Shown piece by piece: positions 9,535 through 17,291 of a DNA stretch of 41,675 nt (position 1 is the stretch's first letter; every line of letters starts with the position of its first letter). This DNA is from [Zimmermannella] bifida NBRC 103089. Its GTDB lineage: Bacteria; Actinomycetota; Actinomycetes; Actinomycetales; Microbacteriaceae. Under the pieces are notes generated by a model. The model searched no databases. It had not been told where the DNA came from and worked only from the letters and a program-made list of their open reading frames with translations. The stretch is taken from contig NZ_BCSP01000011.1 of the NCBI RefSeq assembly GCF_001570925.1, positions 1 through 41,675 on the forward strand, read 5' to 3'. Both the position numbers and the translations under genes were made by a program.

Positions 9535-10259
9535 TGACCGTAAATGAACTCGCTGAATCTGAAGCCGAAGTGCTCGGGTGGTCAGCCGAACTCGCGGCGA
9601 GCTCGTGGCTTGTGGTGCCGCTCTACAACGAAGGCCAAGTGATTCGCGAGGTCATGTCCGAGGCGCGCAAGGTCTTTCCGAACATCGTCTGCGTAAACGA
9701 TGGTTCGAACGACAACTCTGCGTCCGAGGCACTTGCCGCCGGAGTGCACTTGGTCGAGCACCCAATCAACCTGGGGCAAGGTGCTGCGTTGCGTACCGGA
9801 CTCGACTACGCGATGGCGCAGCCAGGGGCAAAGTACTTTGTGACGTTCGACTCCGATGGCCAGCACCGAGTGGTGGATGCACAGCGCATGATCGTGCGAC
9901 TTGCCACGGAACCTCTCGACATCGTGATCGGCTCGCGATTCTTGGACGGGCGTACCCGGCCGGGCGCCCTGAAGAAGCTGGTACTCAAGACCGCGGTACT
10001 CTTCCAGCGCCTCTCATCAAACATCAAGCTGACCGACGCGCACAACGGTTTGCGTGCGTTGAACCGGACTGCGGCTGACGCGATCGCCATCAACCAGAAC
10101 CGCATGGCACACGCATCCGAAATCGTTAACGAGATCGGTTTGAACAAGCTTCGGTACGCCGAAGAACCCGTCTACATCATCTACACCGACTACTCGCGGT
10201 CGAAGGGCCAGTCCCTCTGGAACTCGGTCAACATTCTTGCTGACCTGATGTTCAAGTAG
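9534..10259 (+). CDS. GT2 glycosyltransferase, dolichol-P-mannose-synthase-like
   Basis: This 241-residue GT2 enzyme has PLYNEG, the nucleotide-site motif VNDGSND, the loop NLGQGAALRTG and the DxD motif FDSDGQH (about residues 104-110). These are typical of bacterial DPM1-like enzymes that charge polyprenyl phosphate with a sugar. No C-terminal membrane segments are present; the DUF2304 protein that follows may supply the membrane part. The ATG overlaps the stop of the previous gene by one base. The likely product is a polyprenyl-phospho-sugar used as donor by a membrane GT-C enzyme. That role is inferred from family and neighbours. Confidence 0.9.
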   Translation: MTVNELAESEAEVLGWSAELAASSWLVVPLYNEGQVIREVMSEARKVFPNIVCVNDGSNDNSASEALAAGVHLVEHPINLGQGAALRTGLDYAMAQPGAKYFVTFDSDGQHRVVDAQRMIVRLATEPLDIVIGSRFLDGRTRPGALKKLVLKTAVLFQRLSSNIKLTDAHNGLRALNRTAADAIAINQNRMAHASEIVNEIGLNKLRYAEEPVYIIYTDYSRSKGQSLWNSVNILADLMFK

Positions 10260-10291
10260 TTAGCCACCAATCAGCGAACGACGGAACCGTT

Positions 10292-10741
10292 ATGGATACC
10301 CAACAAATCATCATTAAGAGCATCCTGATTGTGGTGCTGGCCGTAGCCGCGCTGGTGCTCATTTTTCCTGGTCGCGGCGCACGTGGCCAGGCAATCCGAC
10401 GGCTGGCAATCCTGCTTGGTTTGGTCGTTGGCATTGTTGCCGTCATCTTCCCGCACCTAGCGCAAGCGGCGGCAGACTTCTTGGGCATCGGGCGCGGTAC
10501 CGACCTGCTGTTCTATCTGTGCATCATCTTCTTTATCGCCTACGTCGTCTCAGCATCGAGCCACGCACGTCGCACTGACCGCACCCTCACGGTGCTTGCC
10601 CGGAAACTCGCGTTGCTCGAAGCAGAACTGCGTAAGACCGGAGCGCTGCGTTACGAATCCACTGTCGCCAGCGGAAACGAAACGGTCTTTACGCCACCAG
10701 TGGGGCGTGCCCCCGCTGAATCTGACACTGACCTGCAGTAA
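10292..10741 (+). CDS. DUF2304 small membrane protein
   Basis: This 149-residue protein has an N-terminal hydrophobic segment (about 8-26), two more around 37-55 and 68-88, and a cytoplasmic helical tail rich in Arg, Leu and Glu with possible coiled-coil character. The pattern matches DUF2304 proteins, which repeatedly sit directly downstream of DPM1-like GT2 genes, as here (32 bp gap). It may anchor or regulate the preceding synthase. ACGGAACC lies just before the ATG and could serve as ribosome-binding site. No catalytic residues are apparent. Confidence 0.82.
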   Translation: MDTQQIIIKSILIVVLAVAALVLIFPGRGARGQAIRRLAILLGLVVGIVAVIFPHLAQAAADFLGIGRGTDLLFYLCIIFFIAYVVSASSHARRTDRTLTVLARKLALLEAELRKTGALRYESTVASGNETVFTPPVGRAPAESDTDLQ

Positions 10742-10809
10742 GTTTCAACGAACGGATAAGCACCTGGCGTGATCGACAAACGCAAGGTGGCGGCCACCTG
10801 GAGGCGTGC

Positions 10810-11778
10810 ATGTCGATTTTGGTAACGGGCGGTGCGGGATACATCGGATCTCACGTGGTGTCGCTGATTCGCGATCGCGGAGAAGACGTCGTTCTTGTTG
10901 ACGACCTCAAAACGGGAATCCTGGAACGTGTGCCAGGCCTGCCGCTCCTGCAAATCGACCTCGGCGAGAGCGCCGCCGTGCCAGCGCTGACCGAGTTCAT
11001 GCAGCAGCATCGGGTGGATGCGGTAATCCACTTTGCGGCACGCAAACAAGTTCCAGAGTCGGTCGCCGAACCTGCGCGGTACTACCGTGACAATTTGGGT
11101 GGCTTGGCCAACCTGCTCATGGCAATGGAAGCCGCCTCCGTCGGGACCCTGGTCTTTTCGTCATCCGCAGCCGTGTATGGAGAGCCCGAAGGCTCACCGG
11201 TGGCAGAGACAGCAACGACAGCGCCAATCAACCCCTACGGTGAGACCAAGCTCTTCGGTGAAAAGCTCATTGAAGCTGCTGTTGCGTGCGGTTGGCTGCG
11301 TGCGGTTAGCCTGCGCTACTTCAACGTCGCCGGTGCCGCATCGCCGACGCTCAGCGACCGGCAGGCGCTCAATCTCGTGCCGATGGTGATCGAGAAGATC
11401 GTCGCTGGCGAAGCTCCACGAGTCTTTGGTGACGACTATTCGACTCCCGACGGCACTTGCATTCGTGACTTTGTTCACGTGATCGACCTGGCAGAGGCAC
11501 ACTTGGCAGCGCTCGACGCGATCAAGGCCGGGAAGACGCTCTCGTCCGCCTACAACATCGGTACCGGCACGGGGTCATCGGTGCTGGAAGTCGTCGATGC
11601 GCTTTGCCGTGTTAGCGGGCGACAAATCTCACCCGTGATTGAACCGCGTCGTGCCGGAGACCCAGCCATGGTCGTGGCCGATGTCACGCTGGCCGAACAA
11701 GAACTCGGCTGGAAATCGCGTCTGACGATCGACGACATGGCGCGGAGCGCCTGGGACGGGTGGATCGCTACGCACTAG
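10810..11778 (+). CDS. galE: UDP-glucose 4-epimerase
   Basis: This 322-residue short-chain dehydrogenase-type enzyme interconverts UDP-glucose and UDP-galactose, supplying UDP-Gal for polymer synthesis. The NAD-binding GGAGYIG is at residues 7-13, the SSSA segment with catalytic Ser at 117-120, and the catalytic Y143-x3-K147 pair in YGETK. RYFNVAGA near 170-177 is the usual GalE signature. Length is close to the family norm. A strong GGAGG at 10800-10804 sets the ATG at 10810. It sits 68 bp after the DUF2304 gene in the same orientation and 47 bp before the flippase-like gene. A UDP-GlcNAc 4-epimerase or dual-specific enzyme cannot be excluded. Confidence 0.93.
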   Translation: MSILVTGGAGYIGSHVVSLIRDRGEDVVLVDDLKTGILERVPGLPLLQIDLGESAAVPALTEFMQQHRVDAVIHFAARKQVPESVAEPARYYRDNLGGLANLLMAMEAASVGTLVFSSSAAVYGEPEGSPVAETATTAPINPYGETKLFGEKLIEAAVACGWLRAVSLRYFNVAGAASPTLSDRQALNLVPMVIEKIVAGEAPRVFGDDYSTPDGTCIRDFVHVIDLAEAHLAALDAIKAGKTLSSAYNIGTGTGSSVLEVVDALCRVSGRQISPVIEPRRAGDPAMVVADVTLAEQELGWKSRLTIDDMARSAWDGWIATH

Positions 11779-11825
11779 TAGCGTTGCCTCTGCCTTGGGG
11801 CAGGCACCAAACGAAGGAGAAACAC

Positions 11826-13106
11826 GTGCGCTGGCTCGCCATCGCCACCGTATTCGCAGGGCTAGCCGGGTACGCGGTCGTTGTTTTTGCCACGCTCACG
11901 CTGGGAGCGACCAACTTCGCAGCGTTCAACGTTTTCTGGTCGGCATTTTTCATGCTCTCCGGCATCGTGCAGGGCATCATGTACGAGACCACCCGCGGTG
12001 TGCGCGATGCGCAACCGGCTGAGGCCAATGCCACGACAGATGACGTCCCCGGCATCGTTGCCGAATCTGCAGCTGCTGAGCCCGCTACGGACACTGCCGT
12101 GTCAGCAGTGCGGAGCAAACCGTTGGCGCCAGCAATGGCAATCGGCGGTGTCACGGCCATTGTGCTTTTGGCGACGTCGTGGGTGTGGAGCCCGGCCCTT
12201 TTCGCAAGCAGCGACCCCTGGCTGAGCGTTGCGGTACTGACTGTCGCTGTCATCGGCTTTGCGTTTCAGTCGGTCGTTGCGGGAATTCTCAGCGGCATGG
12301 GGCGTTGGAATTGGTACGCACTCCTCGTAGCTCTCGAAGCAGCATTACGAATGCTTGCCGCAATCGTAGGGCTGCTCGTGGGCGCGAACCTCGCGACCTT
12401 CTTGATCATTACAGCGATGGGTGTGTTTGCGACACCGATGCTCATGCTCGCCACGCCGGTTCGTGAAACGCTCACACAAGAGATCCGTACGAATACTCGC
12501 ACGTTCGTGAGGAACGCATTGAGCGCCATGGTCGCGGCGTCGGCAACAACGATCATGGTCGTGGGGTTCCCGGTGCTGGTAAAGGCGACGCGACTCGAGG
12601 CTGACCCGACGCTGCTGTCAAATCTGCTGCTTGCCGTGCTGTTGACTCGAGCGCCGATCTTGGTGCCGCTGCAAGCCTTCCAGAATGCGATTGTCGTCTA
12701 CTTCGTTGACCGACGGGATGCACTGACTCGAGCGCTCCTGACACCCGTAGTTGGCGTCGTGGCTGTTGGCGCGGTGGGCGCGGTGCTCGCGTATTTCATT
12801 GGCCCGTGGCTGTTCACGCTTATGGGTGATGGCTTTCAGATCTCGGGTGAAGTGCTGGCAATTTTGACGTTTGCGAGTGCGCTTACTGGAGCGCTGTTTG
12901 TCACGGGCGCGGCCACCCTTGCGAAAGAACTGCACGCGCACTACATCGGCGGCTGGTGGGTAGCTTCGATCATCGCTGTGCTCGTGCTCTTGTTCACCGC
13001 TGACTTGCAAACGGCAGTATTGCTTGCGCTGCTGATCGGCCCATTGTGTGGCGTTGTGTGGCATGTCGCGGCGCTGGCCTTGACTCGCTCCAAGCATGCT
13101 CATTGA
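11826..13106 (+). CDS. MOP-type polysaccharide flippase-like membrane protein
   Basis: This integral membrane protein of 426 residues has roughly 11-12 hydrophobic segments and a hydrophilic, Ala/Thr/Asp-rich loop of about 40 residues after the second segment. The layout resembles Wzx/MATE-type (MOP superfamily) exporters in polysaccharide loci. I see no diagnostic motif, so the family call is moderate. I chose the GTG at 11826 because AAGGAGA lies about five bases upstream. A longer in-frame version from 11760 would overlap galE and lacks a binding site. A possible role is flipping a lipid-linked oligosaccharide made by the nearby GT2 enzymes, which would be separate from the Wzm/Wzt route at 21263-23452. 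Confidence 0.7.
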   Translation: MRWLAIATVFAGLAGYAVVVFATLTLGATNFAAFNVFWSAFFMLSGIVQGIMYETTRGVRDAQPAEANATTDDVPGIVAESAAAEPATDTAVSAVRSKPLAPAMAIGGVTAIVLLATSWVWSPALFASSDPWLSVAVLTVAVIGFAFQSVVAGILSGMGRWNWYALLVALEAALRMLAAIVGLLVGANLATFLIITAMGVFATPMLMLATPVRETLTQEIRTNTRTFVRNALSAMVAASATTIMVVGFPVLVKATRLEADPTLLSNLLLAVLLTRAPILVPLQAFQNAIVVYFVDRRDALTRALLTPVVGVVAVGAVGAVLAYFIGPWLFTLMGDGFQISGEVLAILTFASALTGALFVTGAATLAKELHAHYIGGWWVASIIAVLVLLFTADLQTAVLLALLIGPLCGVVWHVAALALTRSKHAH

Positions 13107-13276
13107 GACACGTACGTTCACCACAGATGTAGCAGTCGATTTACCCGGTGATGTTAGAACGGGTCAATCCGCGCAGATACGATGGCGGTGGAGAGCGCGC
13201 GGAAAATCTCTCCTTGCCAAGCATTAGGCATATGAAGCCACCAGTGTTCGAATTGCCGCAAGATAAGGGTTGATTA

Positions 13277-14599
13277 GTGAAGATTTCGGTAATCGGTGTC
13301 GGGTATCTCGGAGCGGTGCACGCCACATGTATGGCAGACATCGGACACAGCGTGATCGGCGTCGATACCGACGCCGATAAGGTCGCCCGACTCAACACCG
13401 GGAAACCGACCTTCTACGAGCCGGAACTCGAACCCATCCTCAAACGGAATATTGAAAATGGCCGGTTGCGGTTCACTCAGGACATGACCGAGGTTGTCGA
13501 CTGCGATCTGCACTTCATTGCGGTGGGAACACCGCAGGTGGCTGATGGCAATGCTGCAGACATGCGCTACGTTGACGCCGTTGTCGAAAGCCTGTTGGCG
13601 GTGCTCCCAGCACAATCTGAGCGGTCTATTGCTGTCGTTGGTAAGTCGACCGTGCCAGTAGGTACGGCCGCACGACTGCAGGAGCGATTTGCCGGTCATG
13701 GGATTCCCGTGGTCTGGAACCCGGAGTTCCTGCGTGAAGGTTTCGCCGTGAAAGACACCCTGCGGCCCGACCGTATCGTCTACGGTCTGCCCGACGATGT
13801 AGAGGATGCTGACACCGCCCGAACACTGTTGGACGAGTGCTATGCGGATCTGCTCGCCGCAAAGATCCCTAAGGTCGAGACCGACTTCGCTACCGCTGAG
13901 CTCGTCAAAGTTGCGGCGAATGCGTTTCTTGCGACGAAGATTTCGTTCATCAACGCCATGTCGGTGTTGACCGATGCGACCGGTGGTGACGTAAAGAAGT
14001 TGGCGGAGGCCATCGGCTACGACGACCGGATTGGCAAGAAATTCCTGCGTGCTGGAATTGGATTCGGCGGTGGTTGCCTCCCTAAGGACATTCGGGCGTT
14101 CATGTCACGAGCCGATGAACTCGGTCACGGAGATGCGCTGGCGTTCCTGCACGACGTTGATGACATCAACACCCGACAGCGAGAACGCGCTGTCGAGAAA
14201 CTGCGCGAGGCACTCGGCGGCGAACTTAGCGGCAAGAAGATCGGTGTGCTCGGCGCAGCATTCAAACCCGACAGCGATGACATTCGTGACTCGCCCGCTG
14301 TCGATATCGCTGGTCGCGTTGAGCACGCAGGCGCAACGGTGGTCACCTATGACCCGAAAGCCGGTGAAGTTTTGCAGAAGTTCAAGCCGGAGCGTGTCAT
14401 CGCTGTTTCGCTCGAAGACGCGGTACGGGATGCTGATGCCGTCATGGTGCTAACCGAGTGGAAGGTCTTTCAAGACCTGGACCCGAGCAGTATTAGCGAT
14501 CTTGTGAACACAAGGATCGTTATCGACGGCCGGAATTGCCTTGACCCGAAGCGTTGGCGAGACGCTGGGTGGACCTACGTGGGCATGGGGCGCAAGTAG
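13277..14599 (+). CDS. ugd: UDP-glucose 6-dehydrogenase
   Basis: This 440-residue enzyme oxidises UDP-glucose to UDP-glucuronate, giving an acidic sugar for a polymer. The N-terminal Rossmann motif is G7-V-G-Y-L-G12. The central domain has ELVKVAANAFLATKISF with the conserved K211 and N215, and the catalytic Cys is C267 in GFGGGCLPKD. The C-terminal UDP-binding domain starts near 320. Start is a GTG at 13277 with AAGGG seven bases upstream. The 170-bp gap to the flippase-like gene suggests its own promoter, though I could not identify a convincing one. UDP-ManNAc dehydrogenase is a relative, but the motifs fit UDP-Glc dehydrogenase better. It converges on the GT2 gene at 14609 with only nine bases between stops. 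Confidence 0.93.
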   Translation: MKISVIGVGYLGAVHATCMADIGHSVIGVDTDADKVARLNTGKPTFYEPELEPILKRNIENGRLRFTQDMTEVVDCDLHFIAVGTPQVADGNAADMRYVDAVVESLLAVLPAQSERSIAVVGKSTVPVGTAARLQERFAGHGIPVVWNPEFLREGFAVKDTLRPDRIVYGLPDDVEDADTARTLLDECYADLLAAKIPKVETDFATAELVKVAANAFLATKISFINAMSVLTDATGGDVKKLAEAIGYDDRIGKKFLRAGIGFGGGCLPKDIRAFMSRADELGHGDALAFLHDVDDINTRQRERAVEKLREALGGELSGKKIGVLGAAFKPDSDDIRDSPAVDIAGRVEHAGATVVTYDPKAGEVLQKFKPERVIAVSLEDAVRDADAVMVLTEWKVFQDLDPSSISDLVNTRIVIDGRNCLDPKRWRDAGWTYVGMGRK

Positions 14600-14608
14600 C
14601 CCCAGCGT

Positions 14609-15553
14609 TTACCAGATGCCCAGCAGCACGGTTGCGGCCAGCGCCAGCTGGTCACGCCGTCTGCGTCGCAGCTGATTAGCCTGACGGGCCAACCGGATGC
14701 GCGTCAGCGGTCCGCGGCGCCGTGTTGCGTCTTGCAGCCAGGCGAGCTGCGGTGCGGTGGCTGTTGACGCGACGGGAACAACCGCATCCAGCACCGACTG
14801 GACATCTCGACGGTGCTGCCCATTAGCAATGGCTTTGAGTCGAGCTAGGTGCTGCTCCAAGCCTTCGTTGGCCCCGAGGACGTTGTCGCCATGCTGGCGG
14901 TACTGAACCGATGGCTCGCCATCAATGAACCACCTTCGGCCGCTGGCGCGCACCAGTGCGTACATGCACCAGTCGTGTGACGGCATACGGCTTGCAGGCG
15001 ATGCTGGGTCGAGCAGCTGTGCACGCACGAATTCGAAAGTCTCGGGTCGAAACAGGAATGTTGATCCCGGGCCGCCCGATTCGAAGACGTAGTCCGCGGT
15101 TCGCTGCAACTGGTTCTTGACGATCAACTGTGAGTTGCCATCTTCATCAAACGCCGCGACGTTTGAGGAGACCGCCGAGTAGTCTCCCAAACCGTCGACG
15201 CCCCCTGGGGACGTGAGTAGCGCATAGTGGCGCTCGAGCTTCCACGGTTCCCAAGCATCGTCCTGATCGCAAAACCCGATGGCGTCGAACCCCTGCACGT
15301 TCGCATCCCGTACCAGACGGTAGAAGTTTGCGGCGGCGGAGCCAAATGTGCCTTGGGGGAGCACCGTGATCCGGCTATCGGCGGCAGCGAGTCGCTGTAC
15401 GAGTTCGTAGGTGCCGTCGGTCGAGTTATCGTCGGAAATCACCACGTGCACGTCGACATCAATTTGGTCGAGCACCGAGCGAAGCTGCTCTTCGACGAAC
15501 ATCACGCCGTTGTGGGTGGCAAGCAAAACCCCGATTTTTGGCGTGCGATTCAC
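14609..15553 (-). CDS. GT2 glycosyltransferase, rhamnosyltransferase-like
   Basis: This 314-residue GT-A enzyme has ATHNG, SDDNSTDGT (nucleotide site, about residues 40-48) and the CDQDD metal-binding motif (about 94-98), a pattern shared with RgpA/RgpB-type and other rhamnosyltransferases. Downstream HDWCMYAL is the usual acceptor-side motif. The C-terminus holds a very Arg-rich stretch (RRRRR) and ends with a hydrophobic segment, suggesting membrane association. Start is GTG at 15551-15553 with AGGGGAA about seven bases before it. It is divergent from rmlC, whose product belongs to dTDP-rhamnose synthesis, supporting a rhamnosyl role. The donor assignment is inference. Confidence 0.86.
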   Translation of the reverse strand: MNRTPKIGVLLATHNGVMFVEEQLRSVLDQIDVDVHVVISDDNSTDGTYELVQRLAAADSRITVLPQGTFGSAAANFYRLVRDANVQGFDAIGFCDQDDAWEPWKLERHYALLTSPGGVDGLGDYSAVSSNVAAFDEDGNSQLIVKNQLQRTADYVFESGGPGSTFLFRPETFEFVRAQLLDPASPASRMPSHDWCMYALVRASGRRWFIDGEPSVQYRQHGDNVLGANEGLEQHLARLKAIANGQHRRDVQSVLDAVVPVASTATAPQLAWLQDATRRRGPLTRIRLARQANQLRRRRRDQLALAATVLLGIW

Positions 15554-15617
15554 GATTGATTCCCCTATAGATCGTCAATTTCGCTCATAGTAGCCCGTGT
15601 ACGCAAGGAACGACCTC

Positions 15618-15629
15618 TAGACTGCCCGT
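15618..15629 (+). promoter_or_regulatory. -10 box TAGACT, leaderless start of rmlC
   Basis: TAGACT at 15618-15623 lies six bases before the rmlC ATG, placing transcription start on the start codon. There is no Shine-Dalgarno between the -10 box and ATG. The 76-bp divergent interval also serves the GT2 gene on the other strand. Confidence 0.6.
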
Positions 15630-16241
15630 ATGGATATCCGAGAGCTCAGCATCCCTGGCACTTTTGAAATCACGCCGCGTCAGTTTCCAGACGACCGAGG
15701 CGTGTTCCTTGAGTACTACCGATTCGACAAGCTAGAGGAAGCGGTGGGACACCCGCTTAACCTCAAGCAGGCGAATACTTCGGTGTCGAAGCGCGGAACC
15801 GTTCGCGGTATTCACTTCGCCGATGTGCCACCAAGCCAGGCGAAGTACGTGACGTGTACGCGCGGCGCGGTAATCGACTTCGTCGTTGACATTCGCGTTG
15901 GCTCGCCGACGTTCGGTAAGTGGGACAGTGTACGTCTTGACGACGTCGACCGTCGTGCCATCTACATTCCCGAGGGCTTTGGGCACGCGTTCGTTGCGCT
16001 CGAGGACGGCTCAACCGTGAGCTACCTCTGCTCGGCAACCTACGCACCTGGCCGTGAGCACGGCATCAACCCGCTGTGCTCCTCGGTGGGACTTGAGTTT
16101 GGTATGCCCGAAGAAGAACTGCTGCTCTCGCCAAAGGACACGGATGCTCCGGGTCTTAACGGTGCGAAGGACCAGGGCCTGCTGCCTGACTACGAGCAGT
16201 GCCTCGCGTTCTACAAGTCGCTGAACGAAGGAGAGAACTAA
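15630..16241 (+). CDS. rmlC: dTDP-4-dehydrorhamnose 3,5-epimerase
   Basis: This 203-residue cupin enzyme epimerises dTDP-4-keto-6-deoxyglucose at C3 and C5 on the way to dTDP-L-rhamnose. The sequence shows FPDDRGVFLE, the GIHF motif with catalytic-type His62, the RGAVIDFVVDIR strand, and PEGFGHAF followed by YLCSATY where the catalytic Tyr is expected. Length matches stand-alone RmlC, with no RmlD fusion. It is followed after three bases by rmlA, forming a two-gene unit. rmlB and rmlD are absent from the window and must be elsewhere if rhamnose is made. Confidence 0.94.
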   Translation: MDIRELSIPGTFEITPRQFPDDRGVFLEYYRFDKLEEAVGHPLNLKQANTSVSKRGTVRGIHFADVPPSQAKYVTCTRGAVIDFVVDIRVGSPTFGKWDSVRLDDVDRRAIYIPEGFGHAFVALEDGSTVSYLCSATYAPGREHGINPLCSSVGLEFGMPEEELLLSPKDTDAPGLNGAKDQGLLPDYEQCLAFYKSLNEGEN

Positions 16242-16244
16242 GTC

Positions 16245-17126
16245 ATGAAGGGCATTATTCTCGCCGGCGGATCCGGCACGCGTCTTTGGCCGATCACCAA
16301 GGGCATCTCCAAGCAGTTGATGCCGATTTACGACAAGCCGATGATCTACTACCCGCTGTCGACGCTGATGATGGCGGACATCAACGAGATCCTGATTATC
16401 ACGACGCCCGAGTACAACTCGCAGTTCCAAAACCTGCTCGGTGACGGTTCGCACCTCGGTATCCGAATTGAATACGCTGAGCAGCCTTCGCCTGACGGTC
16501 TCGCGCAAGCATTCATTATTGGTGAAGAGTTCATCGGGGATGACTCGGTGGCGCTCGTGCTTGGCGACAACATCTTCCACGGCGTCGGTCTCGGTTCCTC
16601 GCTGCGCAATCACGGCGAAGTTAAGGGCGGTCTGATTTTCGCGTATCAGGTAGCCGACCCAACGGCATACGGCGTTGTCGAGTTTGACGAAAACATGAAG
16701 GCGGTCTCGATCGAAGAGAAGCCGAAAAACCCGAAGTCGAACTTTGCGGTTCCGGGGCTGTATTTCTACGACAACAAGGTCGTTGAAATTGCTAAGAACG
16801 TTAAGCCCTCCGACCGTGGCGAGCTGGAGATCTCGTCGATCAACCAGGAGTACCTGGAACGTGGCGAACTCGAGGTATTCGAGCTTGCTCGCGGTACCGC
16901 CTGGCTTGACACCGGAACCTTCGAATCGATGATGCAAGCGTCGGAATACGTCAAGGTCATCGAAGACCGTCAGGGTCTCAAGCTCGGCTGCATCGAAGAG
17001 ATCGCTTGGCGCGCTGGCTGGATTACCGATGAGCAACTGCTCGAGATTGCTGGGCCGCTCAAGAAGTCCGGCTATGGCCGTTACCTGCACCACATCCTGG
17101 AACTAAAACGCTCTACCGGTAATTAA
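16245..17126 (+). CDS. rmlA: glucose-1-phosphate thymidylyltransferase
   Basis: This 293-residue nucleotidyltransferase makes dTDP-glucose from glucose-1-phosphate and dTTP, the first step to dTDP-rhamnose. The N-terminal signature [11 protein letters not shown] with the following [17 protein letters not shown] is diagnostic. [37 protein letters not shown] and DTGTFESM are the other family blocks, in the right order. Length equals the family norm. AAGGAG lies eleven bases before the ATG, inside the end of rmlC, so translation is probably coupled. Downstream is a 165-bp A+T-rich gap before the CWB2 gene. Confidence 0.95.
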   Translation: MKGIILAGGSGTRLWPITKGISKQLMPIYDKPMIYYPLSTLMMADINEILIITTPEYNSQFQNLLGDGSHLGIRIEYAEQPSPDGLAQAFIIGEEFIGDDSVALVLGDNIFHGVGLGSSLRNHGEVKGGLIFAYQVADPTAYGVVEFDENMKAVSIEEKPKNPKSNFAVPGLYFYDNKVVEIAKNVKPSDRGELEISSINQEYLERGELEVFELARGTAWLDTGTFESMMQASEYVKVIEDRQGLKLGCIEEIAWRAGWITDEQLLEIAGPLKKSGYGRYLHHILELKRSTGN

Positions 17127-17291
17127 TGCTGGTGACGTGAAATACAAAGTTGGTTCAACGCGAAGCATGACTAAATCGAATTAATTTGGCGTATTCGTGT
17201 AAAGCTCGTCAATCTTGCCTAATCGACCTGTCCGTTAGTTAGGATCCAAGTAATTTCATTCGGATTCTTAGCTTTTCAGTCAGGGGTAGGT
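17127..17291 (+). promoter_or_regulatory. A+T-rich upstream region of the CWB2-CAP gene
   Basis: This 165-bp gap is visibly richer in A and T than its surroundings and holds no gene. A possible promoter is TTGGTT at 17150-17155 with TAAATC at 17172-17177 (16-bp spacer); TAGCTT at 17269-17274 is another -10 candidate. AGGGG just upstream of the ATG at 17292 serves as ribosome-binding site. I see no convincing terminator for rmlA. Confidence 0.35.

Noticed and set aside
16011-17093. Minus-strand ORF of 360 codons opposite rmlC/rmlA
   Set aside because: It is antisense to diagnostic RmlA and RmlC motifs and has no homology that I recognise.
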